Under the pieces are notes generated by a model. That model saw nothing but the letters and a program-made list of their open reading frames with translations, did no database searches and had not been told where the DNA came from. DNA of 51,898 bases from Bacteroidetes bacterium GWF2_29_10. GTDB taxonomy: Bacteria; Bacteroidota; Bacteroidia; Bacteroidales; GWE2-29-8. This document shows positions 7,759 to 16,219 of the stretch, one piece after another. The stretch lies in NCBI GenBank assembly GCA_001768555.1, contig MEOD01000107.1, positions 1 through 51,898 on the forward strand, in the 5' to 3' direction. Positions within the stretch are counted from its first letter, which is position 1, and the number at the start of each line of letters is the position of its first letter. A program made the translations under genes and the position numbers.

Positions 7759-8676
7759 ATGAAAATACTAATTACAGGAGGAGCAGGTTATGTCGGTAAC
7801 GAATTAGTCTATAATTTGTCAATCAATCCTGAGATAAAAGAAATAATCATCTACGATAACCTTAGTAGAAAAAATTATAATGTATTTTTAGATAAAAGTT
7901 TTTCTAATAAAAAAATCAAATTTGTCAAAGGAGAATTATTAGATTCTCGTTTATTAAAAAAGGTATTAATAGGAGTTGATGTTGTTTATCATTTAGCTGC
8001 TTTAGTTACTACACCATTTGCAAATGAAGATCCTCATCTTTTCGAACAAATAAATCATTGGGGAACAGCAGAATTAACTTACGCAATAGAAGAATCGGAG
8101 AGTGTAAAAAAACTAGTATATTTGAGCTCTACATCAGTATATGGAGTTCCAAATGAAATAATAAACATCAAAACAATTCCTAATCCCAAAACATTTTACG
8201 GGATGTCTAAATTAAAAGGCGAGGGACACGTTTTAAGATTATCAGACAGAATAGAGACAATAGTGCTTCGATGTGCGAATATTTATGGGCATAGTCCTAG
8301 TATGCGCTTTGACGCTGTTATAAACAGATTTATGTTTGAAGCAAATTTTATTGGTCGTATATCTGTTACAGGGAATGGGAAGCAACACCGAGCTTTTATT
8401 AACATATCTAACGTTTCTGAATTGCTAGGCAAGTTAGCTAACACTAAATTAGATTCAGGTATTTACAATTTAAGTGGCAAGAACATTAGTATTATTGAAA
8501 TTAGCAATACAATAAAAGACATATACCCAGAAACGGAGATATTATTTCTAAGCCAACATTTAACATTCAGAGAATTGCTTGTAGAAAAAGACCATAGGTT
8601 AAATCATTTAATAACAATTAGCGATATTACATTTAAAGATGAACTTCTTGAATTAAAATCAAAATTTTCTTTCTAA
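7759..8676 (+). CDS. NAD(P)-dependent epimerase/dehydratase (extended SDR family)
   Basis: 305 aa. The Rossmann nucleotide-binding motif GGAGYVG is at residues 7-13. The Asp that follows strand 2 (IYDNLSR) suggests NAD(H). The catalytic pair YGMSK sits in the usual position (about 149-153), with Ser-Thr-Ser (LSSTSVYG) upstream as third member. The length fits UDP-sugar 4-epimerases and dTDP-sugar dehydratases, but no substrate-specific motif decides between them. It is 3 nt downstream of cysH and probably cotranscribed. A sugar-nucleotide substrate is the family expectation, not something the sequence shows. Confidence 0.85.
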   Translation: MKILITGGAGYVGNELVYNLSINPEIKEIIIYDNLSRKNYNVFLDKSFSNKKIKFVKGELLDSRLLKKVLIGVDVVYHLAALVTTPFANEDPHLFEQINHWGTAELTYAIEESESVKKLVYLSSTSVYGVPNEIINIKTIPNPKTFYGMSKLKGEGHVLRLSDRIETIVLRCANIYGHSPSMRFDAVINRFMFEANFIGRISVTGNGKQHRAFINISNVSELLGKLANTKLDSGIYNLSGKNISIIEISNTIKDIYPETEILFLSQHLTFRELLVEKDHRLNHLITISDITFKDELLELKSKFSF

Positions 8677-8840
8677 CTTTCCTCAACATAATAACTTTCC
8701 AAAACAGTTTTAAATTATTGCAAATGTATTAAGTACGTTCCATTATGGTTTTGTACTGATTAATACAATTCAATCTTATCCACAAAAATACTTTTTAGAT
8801 AAATATTTAAAAAAAAGAGTAATTGTGAACATAAGTTCAT
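8677..8840. other. Intergenic DNA between the epimerase and the sulfur cluster
   Basis: AT-rich. No gene or strong hairpin is seen. It contains the upstream part of the promoter region for the cluster that begins at 8978. Confidence 0.4.
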
Positions 8841-8848
8841 TATCTTTG
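8841..8848 (+). promoter_or_regulatory. -7 box of the NifX/MinD/Hdr cluster
   Basis: Perfect TATCTTTG. A TTG at 8823-8825 is 15 nt upstream, shorter than usual. The first ATG is at 8978, leaving a leader of about 120 nt that could hold regulatory structure. I see no obvious hairpin in it. Confidence 0.55.
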
Positions 8849-8977
8849 CAATTATTCTTACTAATTACAAGAAGTAAAAAAGAGGGAAATGGTTATGAAA
8901 TAATATTTTACAAATCATTAAAATCAATTAGTCTAAAAACATTAGTATCATAGAAAAAAATTAAATAAATAAAAATT

Positions 8978-9292
8978 ATGAAAGTAGCTATTACATCAAC
9001 AGGAAGTTCGTTGGAATCTGTTTTAGATTCACGTTTTGGTCGTTGTTCTTATTTTGTCATATATGATACTATAGATAAAAATGTTGAATTTGTGATTAAT
9101 CCTAACAAAAATGCTTTGGAAGGTGCTGGTCCTGCTTCTGTACAACTTATAGCATCAAATAATGTTAATGAAATTATATCTTTTGATTTTGGAGCTAAAA
9201 TTAAAAGTTTACTAACTAGTCTTAACATAAAAATGACTATTGAAAAAGACCAAACTAAAACAGTAAAAGAAATTATCGAAACTTTAAAATAA
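8978..9292 (+). CDS. NifX/NifB-like dinitrogenase iron-molybdenum cofactor-binding domain protein (1 of 5)
   Basis: 104 aa, a single Fe-Mo cofactor-binding RNase-H-like domain. The N-terminus MKVAITSTGS and the motif SRFGRCSYFVIYD are typical (SRFGR/HFGHC class), with GAGPASVQLI in the second half. Stand-alone members in anaerobes are small metal- or cofactor-binding proteins found beside MinD-ferredoxin ATPases, not nitrogenase parts. It is first in the cluster, 5 nt before the next small gene. The exact ligand is unknown; an Fe-S or Fe-S-Mo cluster carrier is a family-based guess. Confidence 0.85.
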   Translation: MKVAITSTGSSLESVLDSRFGRCSYFVIYDTIDKNVEFVINPNKNALEGAGPASVQLIASNNVNEIISFDFGAKIKSLLTSLNIKMTIEKDQTKTVKEIIETLK

Positions 9293-9297
9293 ATGAT

Positions 9298-9477
9298 ATG
9301 CCAAAATTAGATGGAACTGGTCCAGATTCTAAAGGATCTAAAACTGGACGAAAATTAGGCTTATGTGATAAGTCTGAAGAAGAAAAAGATACTAAATTAC
9401 TTGGCAAAGGCCAAGGAAAACGACGTAATGTTGGCGGTGGTAAAGGTCAAGGTAAAAGATTAAAAAGTGGATTATAA
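9298..9477 (+). CDS. Small basic Gly/Lys-rich protein, DUF5320-like
   Basis: 59 aa from the ATG at 9298. It starts MPKLDGTGPDSKG, resembling the MPxxDGTGPxGxGPxTG start of DUF5320 proteins that accompany NifX-like genes in anaerobes. The C-terminal half is strongly basic (LGKGQGKRRNVGGGKGQGKR). It lies between two NifX-like genes in the same direction with short gaps. It has one cysteine (GLCDK). The function is unknown. It is real by position, start codon and N-terminal similarity. Confidence 0.72.
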   Translation: MPKLDGTGPDSKGSKTGRKLGLCDKSEEEKDTKLLGKGQGKRRNVGGGKGQGKRLKSGL

Positions 9478-9490
9478 AAAATAAAATATT

Positions 9491-9829
9491 ATGAATAAAA
9501 AAATAGCAATTCCAACAGAAAATGGAATATTATGTTCTCATTTTGGGCACTGTCAACAATTTAGTATAGTTGAGGTAGTTAATAATCAAATACAAAGTAT
9601 TATTGAATTAACTCCACCAGAACATCAACCAGGTTTATATCCTAAATGGATAGCACAGCATGGAGTAACAGATGTTATAGCAGGAGGTATCGGTCAGCAA
9701 GCAATTAATTTGTTTAATCAGCAAAATATCAATGTATTTGTTGGTGCTCCAATCAAAGACCCTAAAGAATTAGTAATAGACTTTTTGGATAATAAATTAT
9801 CATTAGGTGCAAATTATTGTGATCATTAA
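9491..9829 (+). CDS. NifX/NifB-like cofactor-binding protein (2 of 5)
   Basis: 112 aa. It contains the motif CSHFGHCQQFSIVEV (His and Cys as likely metal ligands), a Pro-rich linker (TPPEHQPGLYPKW), then GVTDVIAGGIGQQAINLF. It is longer and closer to the classical HFGHC class than the protein at 8978. The next gene, an ATPase with a ferredoxin insert, begins 24 nt downstream. This pairing is a widespread gene neighbourhood in anaerobes, which suggests the protein is cargo or partner of the ATPases. Confidence 0.88.
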   Translation: MNKKIAIPTENGILCSHFGHCQQFSIVEVVNNQIQSIIELTPPEHQPGLYPKWIAQHGVTDVIAGGIGQQAINLFNQQNINVFVGAPIKDPKELVIDFLDNKLSLGANYCDH

Positions 9830-9852
9830 AAAAGATGTTTTAACAAAAAAAT

Positions 9853-10740
9853 ATGAATAAAATTCCTCAAATTAAAATAGCTATAGCGAGTGGGAAAGGA
9901 GGAACAGGTAAGACTTTTGTTTCTACTAATTTGTTTTATACTTTGTATAAAAAAGGGAACAAAGTAACGTTGATTGATTGTGATGCAGAAGAACCTAATG
10001 CAAAACTATTCTTTGAATATAATTTTGTAAAAGATATCAATGTATTTCAAAAAAATCCTGTTATTGATGTTAGTAAATGTACTTTTTGTGGAAAGTGTCA
10101 TGAATATTGTAATTACAATTCTATATTTATTTTGCCAAATATGAATGTGATTAAGGTAATAGAAGACCTCTGTCATGGTTGTGGAGCTTGCAAAGTGGCT
10201 TGTAAATTTGATGCAATAACTGAAAAAGATTTTTCACTTGGGAAAGTTAATCATTATAAAATAAATGATAACGCCCATATTGTTGAAGCTTGTTTAAATG
10301 TAGGTATATCCTCACCCGTTCCTGTTATAAAGAGAGCTTTAAAAGAGGGTAGTAAAACAGATAATATTATATTATTAGATTCGCCACCGGGTACTTCTTG
10401 TCCTTTTATTCAAACCTCTTTGGGAGCCGATTATATTTTACTCGTTACAGAACCAACTCCTTTTGGATTGAGTGATTTAAAGCAAGCAATTGCTACCTTA
10501 AAGATTTTGCATAAGCCTTTTGGAGTTGTAATAAATAGGTCAGGGATAGGTAATTCTGATGTTAAAGATTATTTAGAAAAAGAGAACATTCAGATATTGT
10601 TGGATATTCCTTTTGACAGAGATATTGCTTCTATTTATTCAAAAGGTAATATTTTGGCAAAAGAGCGTTTGAAATGGTTTGACAAATTTAGTTACTTATT
10701 TGATTTAATAAATAATAGTTATGGAAATAGCAGTAATTAG
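9853..10740 (+). CDS. MinD/Mrp-type P-loop ATPase with inserted 2[4Fe-4S] ferredoxin domain (A)
   Basis: 295 aa. The deviant Walker A is SGKGGTGKT (13-21), with IDCDAEEPN as switch region and DSPPGT as Walker B. A ferredoxin insert sits between strands: first site Cys76, 79, 82, 86; second site Cys107, 110, 113, 117. The first site lacks the usual Pro after the fourth Cys. Such ATPases (often annotated CobQ/CobB/MinD/ParA) belong to the NBP35-like Fe-S carrier superfamily. The 3' end overlaps the next ATPase gene by 20 nt, so the two are translationally coupled and probably form a heterodimer. Confidence 0.9.
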   Translation: MNKIPQIKIAIASGKGGTGKTFVSTNLFYTLYKKGNKVTLIDCDAEEPNAKLFFEYNFVKDINVFQKNPVIDVSKCTFCGKCHEYCNYNSIFILPNMNVIKVIEDLCHGCGACKVACKFDAITEKDFSLGKVNHYKINDNAHIVEACLNVGISSPVPVIKRALKEGSKTDNIILLDSPPGTSCPFIQTSLGADYILLVTEPTPFGLSDLKQAIATLKILHKPFGVVINRSGIGNSDVKDYLEKENIQILLDIPFDRDIASIYSKGNILAKERLKWFDKFSYLFDLINNSYGNSSN

Positions 10741-11590
10741 TGGAAAGGGAGGCACAGGCAAATCTTCATTGACTGCAGCTTTTGCTAGTATTATTGAAAA
10801 AGTTGTATTGGTTGATGCTGATGTTGATGCTGCAAATTTGTATTTAATATTTAATCCTTTGCACGAAGAAGAAATGGTATATATAGGAGGAGAGAAGGCT
10901 AATATTGAATATAATATTTGTGCTAATTGTGGTGCTTGTATAAGTTATTGTAGGTTTGATGCAATAAAAGTTTTAAATAATAAAGTTACTATACTGGAGG
11001 ATTTTTGTGATGGATGTAAGCTTTGCATGAGAGTTTGCCCTATGGATGCTATATTTATGGTAGAAAACAATAAAAGTCGTTTTTATGTAGGCCAATTTAA
11101 ATATGGCAAAATGGTTTATGGCAGACTAGCCCCTGGTGAGGAAAATTCTGGCAAAATGGTAACTTTAGTAAGAGACAAGGCTCATCAAGTAGCAAAACAA
11201 ACAAATATAAAAGACATTCTTATTGATGGACCTCCTGGTATAGGCTGTCCTCTTATTGCGTCAATATCAGGTGTTGATAAGGTTGTTATAATAACAGAGC
11301 CTACAATGTCAGGGTTGCATGATTTAAAAAGGTGCATAGAGGTAGTTAATAAATTTAATATAAACCCTTTAGTAATTATAAATAAGTTTGATTTAAATGA
11401 GGAACTAACCGAAACTGTCAAAAATTATTGCAAAGAGGTAGGTATTATTGTAAGTGGAGTTATCCCATTTGATAATATTATTGTTGATGCTATGATAGAT
11501 TGCAAAAGTGTTATTGAGTATGCTCCAGAATCAGAAATTACAAAAATTATTAAACAAATATTTGCAAATATTTATGATAAACAAGATTAA
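10721..11590 (+). CDS. MinD/Mrp-type P-loop ATPase with inserted 2[4Fe-4S] ferredoxin domain (B)
   Basis: 289 aa. Walker A SGKGGTGKS (7-15), switch VDADVDAAN, and DGPPGIGCP as the Walker B region. The ferredoxin insert holds Cys67, 70, 73, 77 and Cys96, 99, 102, 106-Pro. It is a diverged paralogue of the preceding gene with the same domain order. The start overlaps the upstream gene by 20 nt, and the VOC gene start overlaps its own end. A role in ATP-dependent Fe-S cluster or electron transfer is inferred from the family. Confidence 0.9.
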   Translation: MEIAVISGKGGTGKSSLTAAFASIIEKVVLVDADVDAANLYLIFNPLHEEEMVYIGGEKANIEYNICANCGACISYCRFDAIKVLNNKVTILEDFCDGCKLCMRVCPMDAIFMVENNKSRFYVGQFKYGKMVYGRLAPGEENSGKMVTLVRDKAHQVAKQTNIKDILIDGPPGIGCPLIASISGVDKVVIITEPTMSGLHDLKRCIEVVNKFNINPLVIINKFDLNEELTETVKNYCKEVGIIVSGVIPFDNIIVDAMIDCKSVIEYAPESEITKIIKQIFANIYDKQD

Positions 11591-11954
11591 ACATATAGGT
11601 TTACAAATAAAAGAGCAGGATATTAAAGACTTTTATATTGACTTATTAGGCTGTGATATTCTAAACATATTTGTATTATCAAAAGAAGATGCTTCTAATA
11701 TATTTGGAATATTAGAAGAGGTTAATGTAATTTATGCCGTACACGATAACATTGAGCTTGAATTATTTGTTTCGGATACTCATAAAGAGAGAGATTTTAA
11801 CCACTTATGTATCTATACAAATGTAAAAAATGATTTAATAAACAAAGTTAAGCAAACTGATTTCTTTTATCATATTAGAGAGAAGGCAAACAAACAAACT
11901 CTTTTTGTGCGAGATTCAAATAATAATATTTTTGAATTTAAGGATGCAGAATAA
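11574..11954 (+). CDS. VOC (glyoxalase/bleomycin-resistance fold) family protein
   Basis: 126 aa from the ATG at 11574, which lies inside the last codons of the upstream ATPase gene. The product opens INKIKHIGLQIKEQDIKDFY and ends DSNNNIFEFKD, the start and end of a single vicinal-oxygen-chelate domain. His at IKHIGL and Glu near the end could be metal ligands. VOC members include glyoxalases, epimerases and thiol-S-transferases. The coupling to an ATPase and HdrCB is unusual. The substrate cannot be predicted. Confidence 0.75.
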   Translation: MINKIKHIGLQIKEQDIKDFYIDLLGCDILNIFVLSKEDASNIFGILEEVNVIYAVHDNIELELFVSDTHKERDFNHLCIYTNVKNDLINKVKQTDFFYHIREKANKQTLFVRDSNNNIFEFKDAE

Positions 11955-11971
11955 TAATATTAAATAAAGTT

Positions 11972-12652
11972 ATGAACTTGTTAAAAAAATTAAAAGAAGA
12001 CATCAGGTTTATAGAGGGTCTAAATGCATGCATAAATTGTGGAACATGTACTGCGGTTTGTCCTGCTGCAAGTGTTAGTGATTATGATCCAAGAATAATG
12101 ATAGATAGTGTTCAGAAAGCAAATGAGTTTTCTATTATAGAAATTTTGATGAGTAATACTATTTGGTATTGTGGAGAGTGTTTATCTTGTAAAACTCGTT
12201 GTCCTCGAGGCAATACACCAGGTTATGTTATTCAAGCATTAAGAGCTTTGTCTATAGATTCAGGATTATTTATAGAAAGTGAGCAGGGACAAAAACAATT
12301 AGCAATAAAACGTACGGTAGGCGACCATATTTTAGAATATGGTTACTGTGTGTTTATTGATGAGATAGATACAGAAATGTATCCCGAACAAGGACCTATA
12401 TGGGATTGGCTTAAAGAAAACAAAGAGTCAGTATTAGCTCGTTTAGGTGCTAACTATAATAAGGCAGGTAGCGGAACATTAAGGCTAACATCAGAAGAGT
12501 CGTTAAATGACCTTAGAGCTATATTTAAAGAAACTGGAGCAAACGAAAGATTTAGAAAGATAGAAGAATACTCTGCATTAAAAGCAAAAGAAATGGGTAT
12601 TAGTTTTACTAAAGGCAAAGATGATTACTTCAAAACATTATATAATGAATAA
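11972..12652 (+). CDS. hdrC: Heterodisulfide reductase-like subunit C (HdrC)
   Basis: 226 aa. Two [4Fe-4S] sites: Cys20, 23, 26, 30 (CINCGTCTAVCP) and Cys67, 70, 73, 77 (CGECLSCKTRCPRG), the latter with HdrC-typical spacing. A C-terminal extension of about 120 residues beyond the minimal HdrC resembles the longer sHdrC-type subunits. It would relay electrons from an HdrA-type flavoprotein to HdrB. hdrB follows directly with a short overlap (ATG at 12645 within the last codons). No hdrA is in this operon; candidates lie at 24.7-28.0 kb. Confidence 0.88.
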   Translation: MNLLKKLKEDIRFIEGLNACINCGTCTAVCPAASVSDYDPRIMIDSVQKANEFSIIEILMSNTIWYCGECLSCKTRCPRGNTPGYVIQALRALSIDSGLFIESEQGQKQLAIKRTVGDHILEYGYCVFIDEIDTEMYPEQGPIWDWLKENKESVLARLGANYNKAGSGTLRLTSEESLNDLRAIFKETGANERFRKIEEYSALKAKEMGISFTKGKDDYFKTLYNE

Positions 12653-13727
12653 TAGTATTAAAGAAAATAATAGAAATAAATCTTGGGAAACATACCAAAA
12701 AGATATAGCAGATGACAATTATTATTTTGCTCGTAGTTGCATTCGTCAAAACTTTTTCCCTGCAGCAGAGGAATTATTTCTAAAAATAATATCAAAAGAA
12801 CTAGGCAAAGATATATTTGATGATGAACGTCAAACAACATGTACTGGGATTGCATACCATTCTGGAGTTATTCCTTTTGAAACAACAATGACGGTTGTTG
12901 CACGTCAATTTGCACTAATGACTGAAGCAGGGTATGAAAACTTCGTATGCTCTTGTGTCACCTCATTTGGTATATATACAGAAGTACTTGAAACATGGAA
13001 ACATAATCCAAGCAAGGAACAAGAAATAAGAGAGTCTTTAAAACGAGCTACAGGTAAAACTTTTCAAATACCCAAAAATCTTGTACACACAAGCGATTTG
13101 ATATACAAATTTAGAGAAGAAATCCTTAGTAAATCAAAATTTAGATTGCTAAACAAATTGAATGGTGAACCCTTACGAATAGTTGATCATATTGGTTGTC
13201 ATTATGCAAAGATATTTCCAGATAAGGGTATTGGAGGAGCAGAATTTCCTTATGTTTTAGCAGGCATGATTGATTCTTGGGGTGGCAGCCAAGTGGATTA
13301 TCCAGAACGAAGACATTGTTGTGGATTTGGCTTTAGGCAATATCTTCTAAAATCAAACCGAGGATATTCAATAAGTAATTCAAAAATTAAATTTGATTCT
13401 ATGGCTCCATACAAGCCAGATTTAATAATAGCTAATTGTCCAGGATGCACATTTTTCCTTGACCGTTGGCAATATGTAATTGCAGAAATGGAGGGAAAAA
13501 CTTATGGAGAAAATGGCTATGGTATTCCTGTGCTTACTTATGAAGAACTTGCAGGTTTATTACTTGGTTATAACCCATGGGATATAGGCTTACAATTGCA
13601 TCAAGTAAGTGTAGAATCATTGCTGGATAAACTGGGAGTGAACTACAACCCATTAGAAAAATATAAAGGACTAAATGGAGAAGATTTAGGCAAACCAGAA
13701 ATGCCTAATGTATTAAAATGTTATTAA
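12645..13727 (+). CDS. hdrB: Heterodisulfide reductase-like subunit B (HdrB) with one complete and one degenerate CCG domain
   Basis: 360 aa from the ATG at 12645, which overlaps the hdrC stop; an in-frame ATG at 12621 is possible but overlaps more. The second CCG domain is complete: Cys185, Cys225-Cys226 (HCCGFGF) and Cys265/Cys268 (NCPGC). The first keeps only Cys32, Cys66 (TTCTGIAYHSG) and Cys102/Cys104 (CSC), so one non-cubane cluster site is altered. HdrB is the catalytic subunit for disulfide or bound-sulfur chemistry in methanogens and in the sHdr pathway. Gene order with a PLP gamma-lyase downstream suggests a sulfur substrate. Confidence 0.87.
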   Translation: MNNSIKENNRNKSWETYQKDIADDNYYFARSCIRQNFFPAAEELFLKIISKELGKDIFDDERQTTCTGIAYHSGVIPFETTMTVVARQFALMTEAGYENFVCSCVTSFGIYTEVLETWKHNPSKEQEIRESLKRATGKTFQIPKNLVHTSDLIYKFREEILSKSKFRLLNKLNGEPLRIVDHIGCHYAKIFPDKGIGGAEFPYVLAGMIDSWGGSQVDYPERRHCCGFGFRQYLLKSNRGYSISNSKIKFDSMAPYKPDLIIANCPGCTFFLDRWQYVIAEMEGKTYGENGYGIPVLTYEELAGLLLGYNPWDIGLQLHQVSVESLLDKLGVNYNPLEKYKGLNGEDLGKPEMPNVLKCY

Positions 13728-13762
13728 AATAATTAATATTTATAAATTAAAAGAAAAATAAA

Positions 13763-14944
13763 ATGGATACAAAGAAAAAAGGGTTTAACACCAAATTAAT
13801 TCATGCTGGCGCATTTGAAGAGCCATTTGGAAGCGCAACAGTTCCTATTTATCAAACATCAACCTTTAAATTTAAAAATGCACAACATGGAGCAGATTGT
13901 TTTTCAGGCAAAAGTGATGGATACATATACACTCGTATTGGGAACCCAACAATTAGAGCATTAGAAAACAATATTGCTGAATTAGAAAATGGATTTGATG
14001 GTATTGCAACAAGTTCAGGTATGGCTGCAGTTAGTAGCGTTTACATGGCATTGCTTGGCGCTGGCGCTCATATTATAAGCTCGGATGCTGTTTATGGCCC
14101 TGCTCGTGGTGTTCTTGAGCAAGATTTTTCTCGATATAATGTAGAAGCTAGTTTTGTTAATACTTCTAAACTTGAAAATATAATAGCAGCAATAAAACCA
14201 AATACTAAAGTTTTATATATCGAAACTCCTGCAAATCCTACTATGGATATTACAGATATTGAAGCTTGTGCTAAAATAGCCAAACAACACAATTTGTTAT
14301 TAGTAGTTGATAACACTTTCTGTAGTCCTTATCTTCAAAAACCATTAGATTTAGGTGCAGATGTTGTTCTTCATTCTGTTACAAAATTTATTAATGGACA
14401 TGCAGATATTGTTGGAGGAATTATCGTAGCAAAAGATCCTGAAATATACAAAAAAATAAGACATTCTATGGTTTATATGGGATGTAATATGGATCCTACA
14501 CAAGCATTTATGGTTTTAAGAGGAGTTAAAACATTAGCAATAAGAATTGAAAGAGCTCAAGAAAGTGCAATGAAAGTTGCTAAATTTTTACAAGAGCATC
14601 CTAAAGTAGAATGGTTAAGATATCCAGGATTAGAATCACATCCTCAATATGAACTAGCAAAAAAACAAATGAACGGGTTTGGTTCAATGATGAGCTTTGG
14701 TTTAGAAGGAGGCTATGAAGCTGGAAAAAAATTAATGGACAATGTGCATTTAGCCTTATTAGCTGTTTCTTTAGGTGGCGTTGAAACTCTTATTCAACAT
14801 CCTGCATCAATGACTCATGCAGCAGTAAGTAAAGAAAATAAAATTGTTGCTGGAATAACTGACGACTTAGTTAGATTCTCTGTCGGCATAGAAGATGTAG
14901 AAGATATTATAGAAGATTTAAAACATGGATTATCAATAATTTAA
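13763..14944 (+). CDS. PLP-dependent trans-sulfuration enzyme, methionine gamma-lyase / cystathionine gamma-lyase type (copy 1)
   Basis: 393 aa, Cys/Met-metabolism PLP family. The PLP lysine is Lys208 in HSVTKFINGH, Asp183 in VVDNTF contacts the pyridine nitrogen, and YTRIGNPT is the phosphate/partner-subunit motif. The Cys that marks classical methionine gamma-lyases (YGC motif) is replaced by Pro113 (AVYGPARG). Cystathionine gamma-lyase or cysteine desulfhydrase activity is therefore equally possible. The reaction releases a thiol or H2S plus ammonia and a 2-oxoacid. It is 35 nt after hdrB, with OsmC 16 nt downstream. A close paralogue is at 19020. Confidence 0.9.
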   Translation: MDTKKKGFNTKLIHAGAFEEPFGSATVPIYQTSTFKFKNAQHGADCFSGKSDGYIYTRIGNPTIRALENNIAELENGFDGIATSSGMAAVSSVYMALLGAGAHIISSDAVYGPARGVLEQDFSRYNVEASFVNTSKLENIIAAIKPNTKVLYIETPANPTMDITDIEACAKIAKQHNLLLVVDNTFCSPYLQKPLDLGADVVLHSVTKFINGHADIVGGIIVAKDPEIYKKIRHSMVYMGCNMDPTQAFMVLRGVKTLAIRIERAQESAMKVAKFLQEHPKVEWLRYPGLESHPQYELAKKQMNGFGSMMSFGLEGGYEAGKKLMDNVHLALLAVSLGGVETLIQHPASMTHAAVSKENKIVAGITDDLVRFSVGIEDVEDIIEDLKHGLSII

Positions 14945-14960
14945 ATAATAATAATTAATT

Positions 14961-15365
14961 ATGAAATCAAATTCTCTTTGGACAAGAAAATTCCAATCTG
15001 TAGTAGATAATGGAAGAAATCATAGCCTAGTAATTGATTTGCCAGAAACTAAAGGCGGTATAAATAGTGGACCAACAGCATTAGAAATGTGTGTAATGAG
15101 TTTCGGAGGTTGTATAGTAACTATATTTGCAATGGTTGCTCAAAAAATGCGTGTAACATTTGATAAAATGGAAGTTGAAGTTAATGCCGAACAAAAAAAT
15201 GATGCTCCAACAATTACAGATATTCATTTTATTTTAACAATACAAACAAACGAAGATAAACAAAAGATAGAAAAATGTTTAGAACACACAATGAATACCT
15301 GTCCTGTTGGACTATTATATAAACAAGCAGGTGTTAGAATTACTAATGAAATAAAATTCATTTAA
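14961..15365 (+). CDS. OsmC family protein
   Basis: 134 aa. The two redox cysteines of OsmC/Ohr proteins are present: Cys51 in FGGCIVTIF and Cys114 in NTCPVG. OsmC/Ohr enzymes reduce organic hydroperoxides, and some act on persulfides. Here the gene is tightly packed between a gamma-lyase and an Mrp ATPase (gaps 16 and 2 nt), so a thiol or persulfide role is plausible. The family call is firm; the substrate is not known. Confidence 0.88.
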   Translation: MKSNSLWTRKFQSVVDNGRNHSLVIDLPETKGGINSGPTALEMCVMSFGGCIVTIFAMVAQKMRVTFDKMEVEVNAEQKNDAPTITDIHFILTIQTNEDKQKIEKCLEHTMNTCPVGLLYKQAGVRITNEIKFI

Positions 15366-15367
15366 TT

Positions 15368-16153
15368 ATGGGTAATTTTGAAAAGATAAACATTCCTAAT
15401 GTGAAAAACATTATTGCAGTTGCATCAGGAAAAGGTGGTGTAGGGAAGTCAACTGTTTCTGTAAATTTAGCAATATCTTTAGCACGCCAAGGATTAAAGG
15501 TTGCTTTAGTTGATGCTGATATCTACGGACCATCCGTTCCTAAAATGTTTGGAATAGAAGATTCAAAACCAATAGTAACAAACATTGAAGATAAAGAAAG
15601 CATGTTCCCAATAGAAAAATATGGAGTTAAAATAATGTCTATAGGTTTCTTTGTTGAAAAAAATCAAGGATTAATATGGAGAGGTCCAATGGCTGCTAAT
15701 GCAATCACTCAATTGTTTGAAAACACAGAATGGGGAGAAATAGATTATATGATAATAGATTTTCCTCCAGGAACAGGCGACATTCAATTAACTATTGTTC
15801 AAAAATTGAATCTTAAAGGAGCTATAATAGTAACTACACCTCAAGAAATTGCATTAAATGATGCAAGAAAGGCTGCGTCGATGTTTATAAATCCAGATTT
15901 AAATGTTTCTATTCTTGGAGTTGTTGAAAACATGGCATGGTTTGTCCCAAATCAACATCCAGATGAAAAATATTTTATATTTGGCCAAGGTGGCGGAGAA
16001 AAGATAGCAAAAGAACTGAATACAAAACTTATAGGACAAATTCCTCTAGTTATAGAAATGTGTAATGCTGCAGATGAAGGGAAAAGCATGTATAGTCAAC
16101 CAAATGATTCTGTAATCCTTGCTTTTGACAATATAGTTAAAAGCATAATTTAA
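15368..16153 (+). CDS. Mrp/ApbC/NBP35-type Fe-S cluster carrier ATPase
   Basis: 261 aa. Deviant Walker A SGKGGVGKST (19-28), VDADIYGPS switch, IDFPPGTGD Walker B, and the family motif GLIWRGPM. The CxxC that binds the transferred cluster in most Mrp proteins (before the IFGxGGG motif) is missing: the segment reads NMAWFVPNQHPDEKYFIFG. The N-terminal MIP18-like domain is absent too. It is the last gene before a terminator, 2 nt after osmC. A third MinD-type ATPase in one cluster suggests a demand for Fe-S assembly on the Hdr proteins. Confidence 0.9.
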   Translation: MGNFEKINIPNVKNIIAVASGKGGVGKSTVSVNLAISLARQGLKVALVDADIYGPSVPKMFGIEDSKPIVTNIEDKESMFPIEKYGVKIMSIGFFVEKNQGLIWRGPMAANAITQLFENTEWGEIDYMIIDFPPGTGDIQLTIVQKLNLKGAIIVTTPQEIALNDARKAASMFINPDLNVSILGVVENMAWFVPNQHPDEKYFIFGQGGGEKIAKELNTKLIGQIPLVIEMCNAADEGKSMYSQPNDSVILAFDNIVKSII

Positions 16154-16166
16154 TTAAAATTAATAA

Positions 16167-16200
16167 AAGTTCCCGTTTGTTTAAAACAAATGGGAGCTTT
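16167..16200 (+). terminator. Terminator after the mrp gene
   Basis: A long near-perfect hairpin: AAAGTTCCCGTTTGT pairs with ACAAATGGGAGCTTT, ending in a T-rich tract. It closes the transcript that starts near 8855. Confidence 0.75.
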
Positions 16201-16219
16201 GATTTAATGAATATAATAA

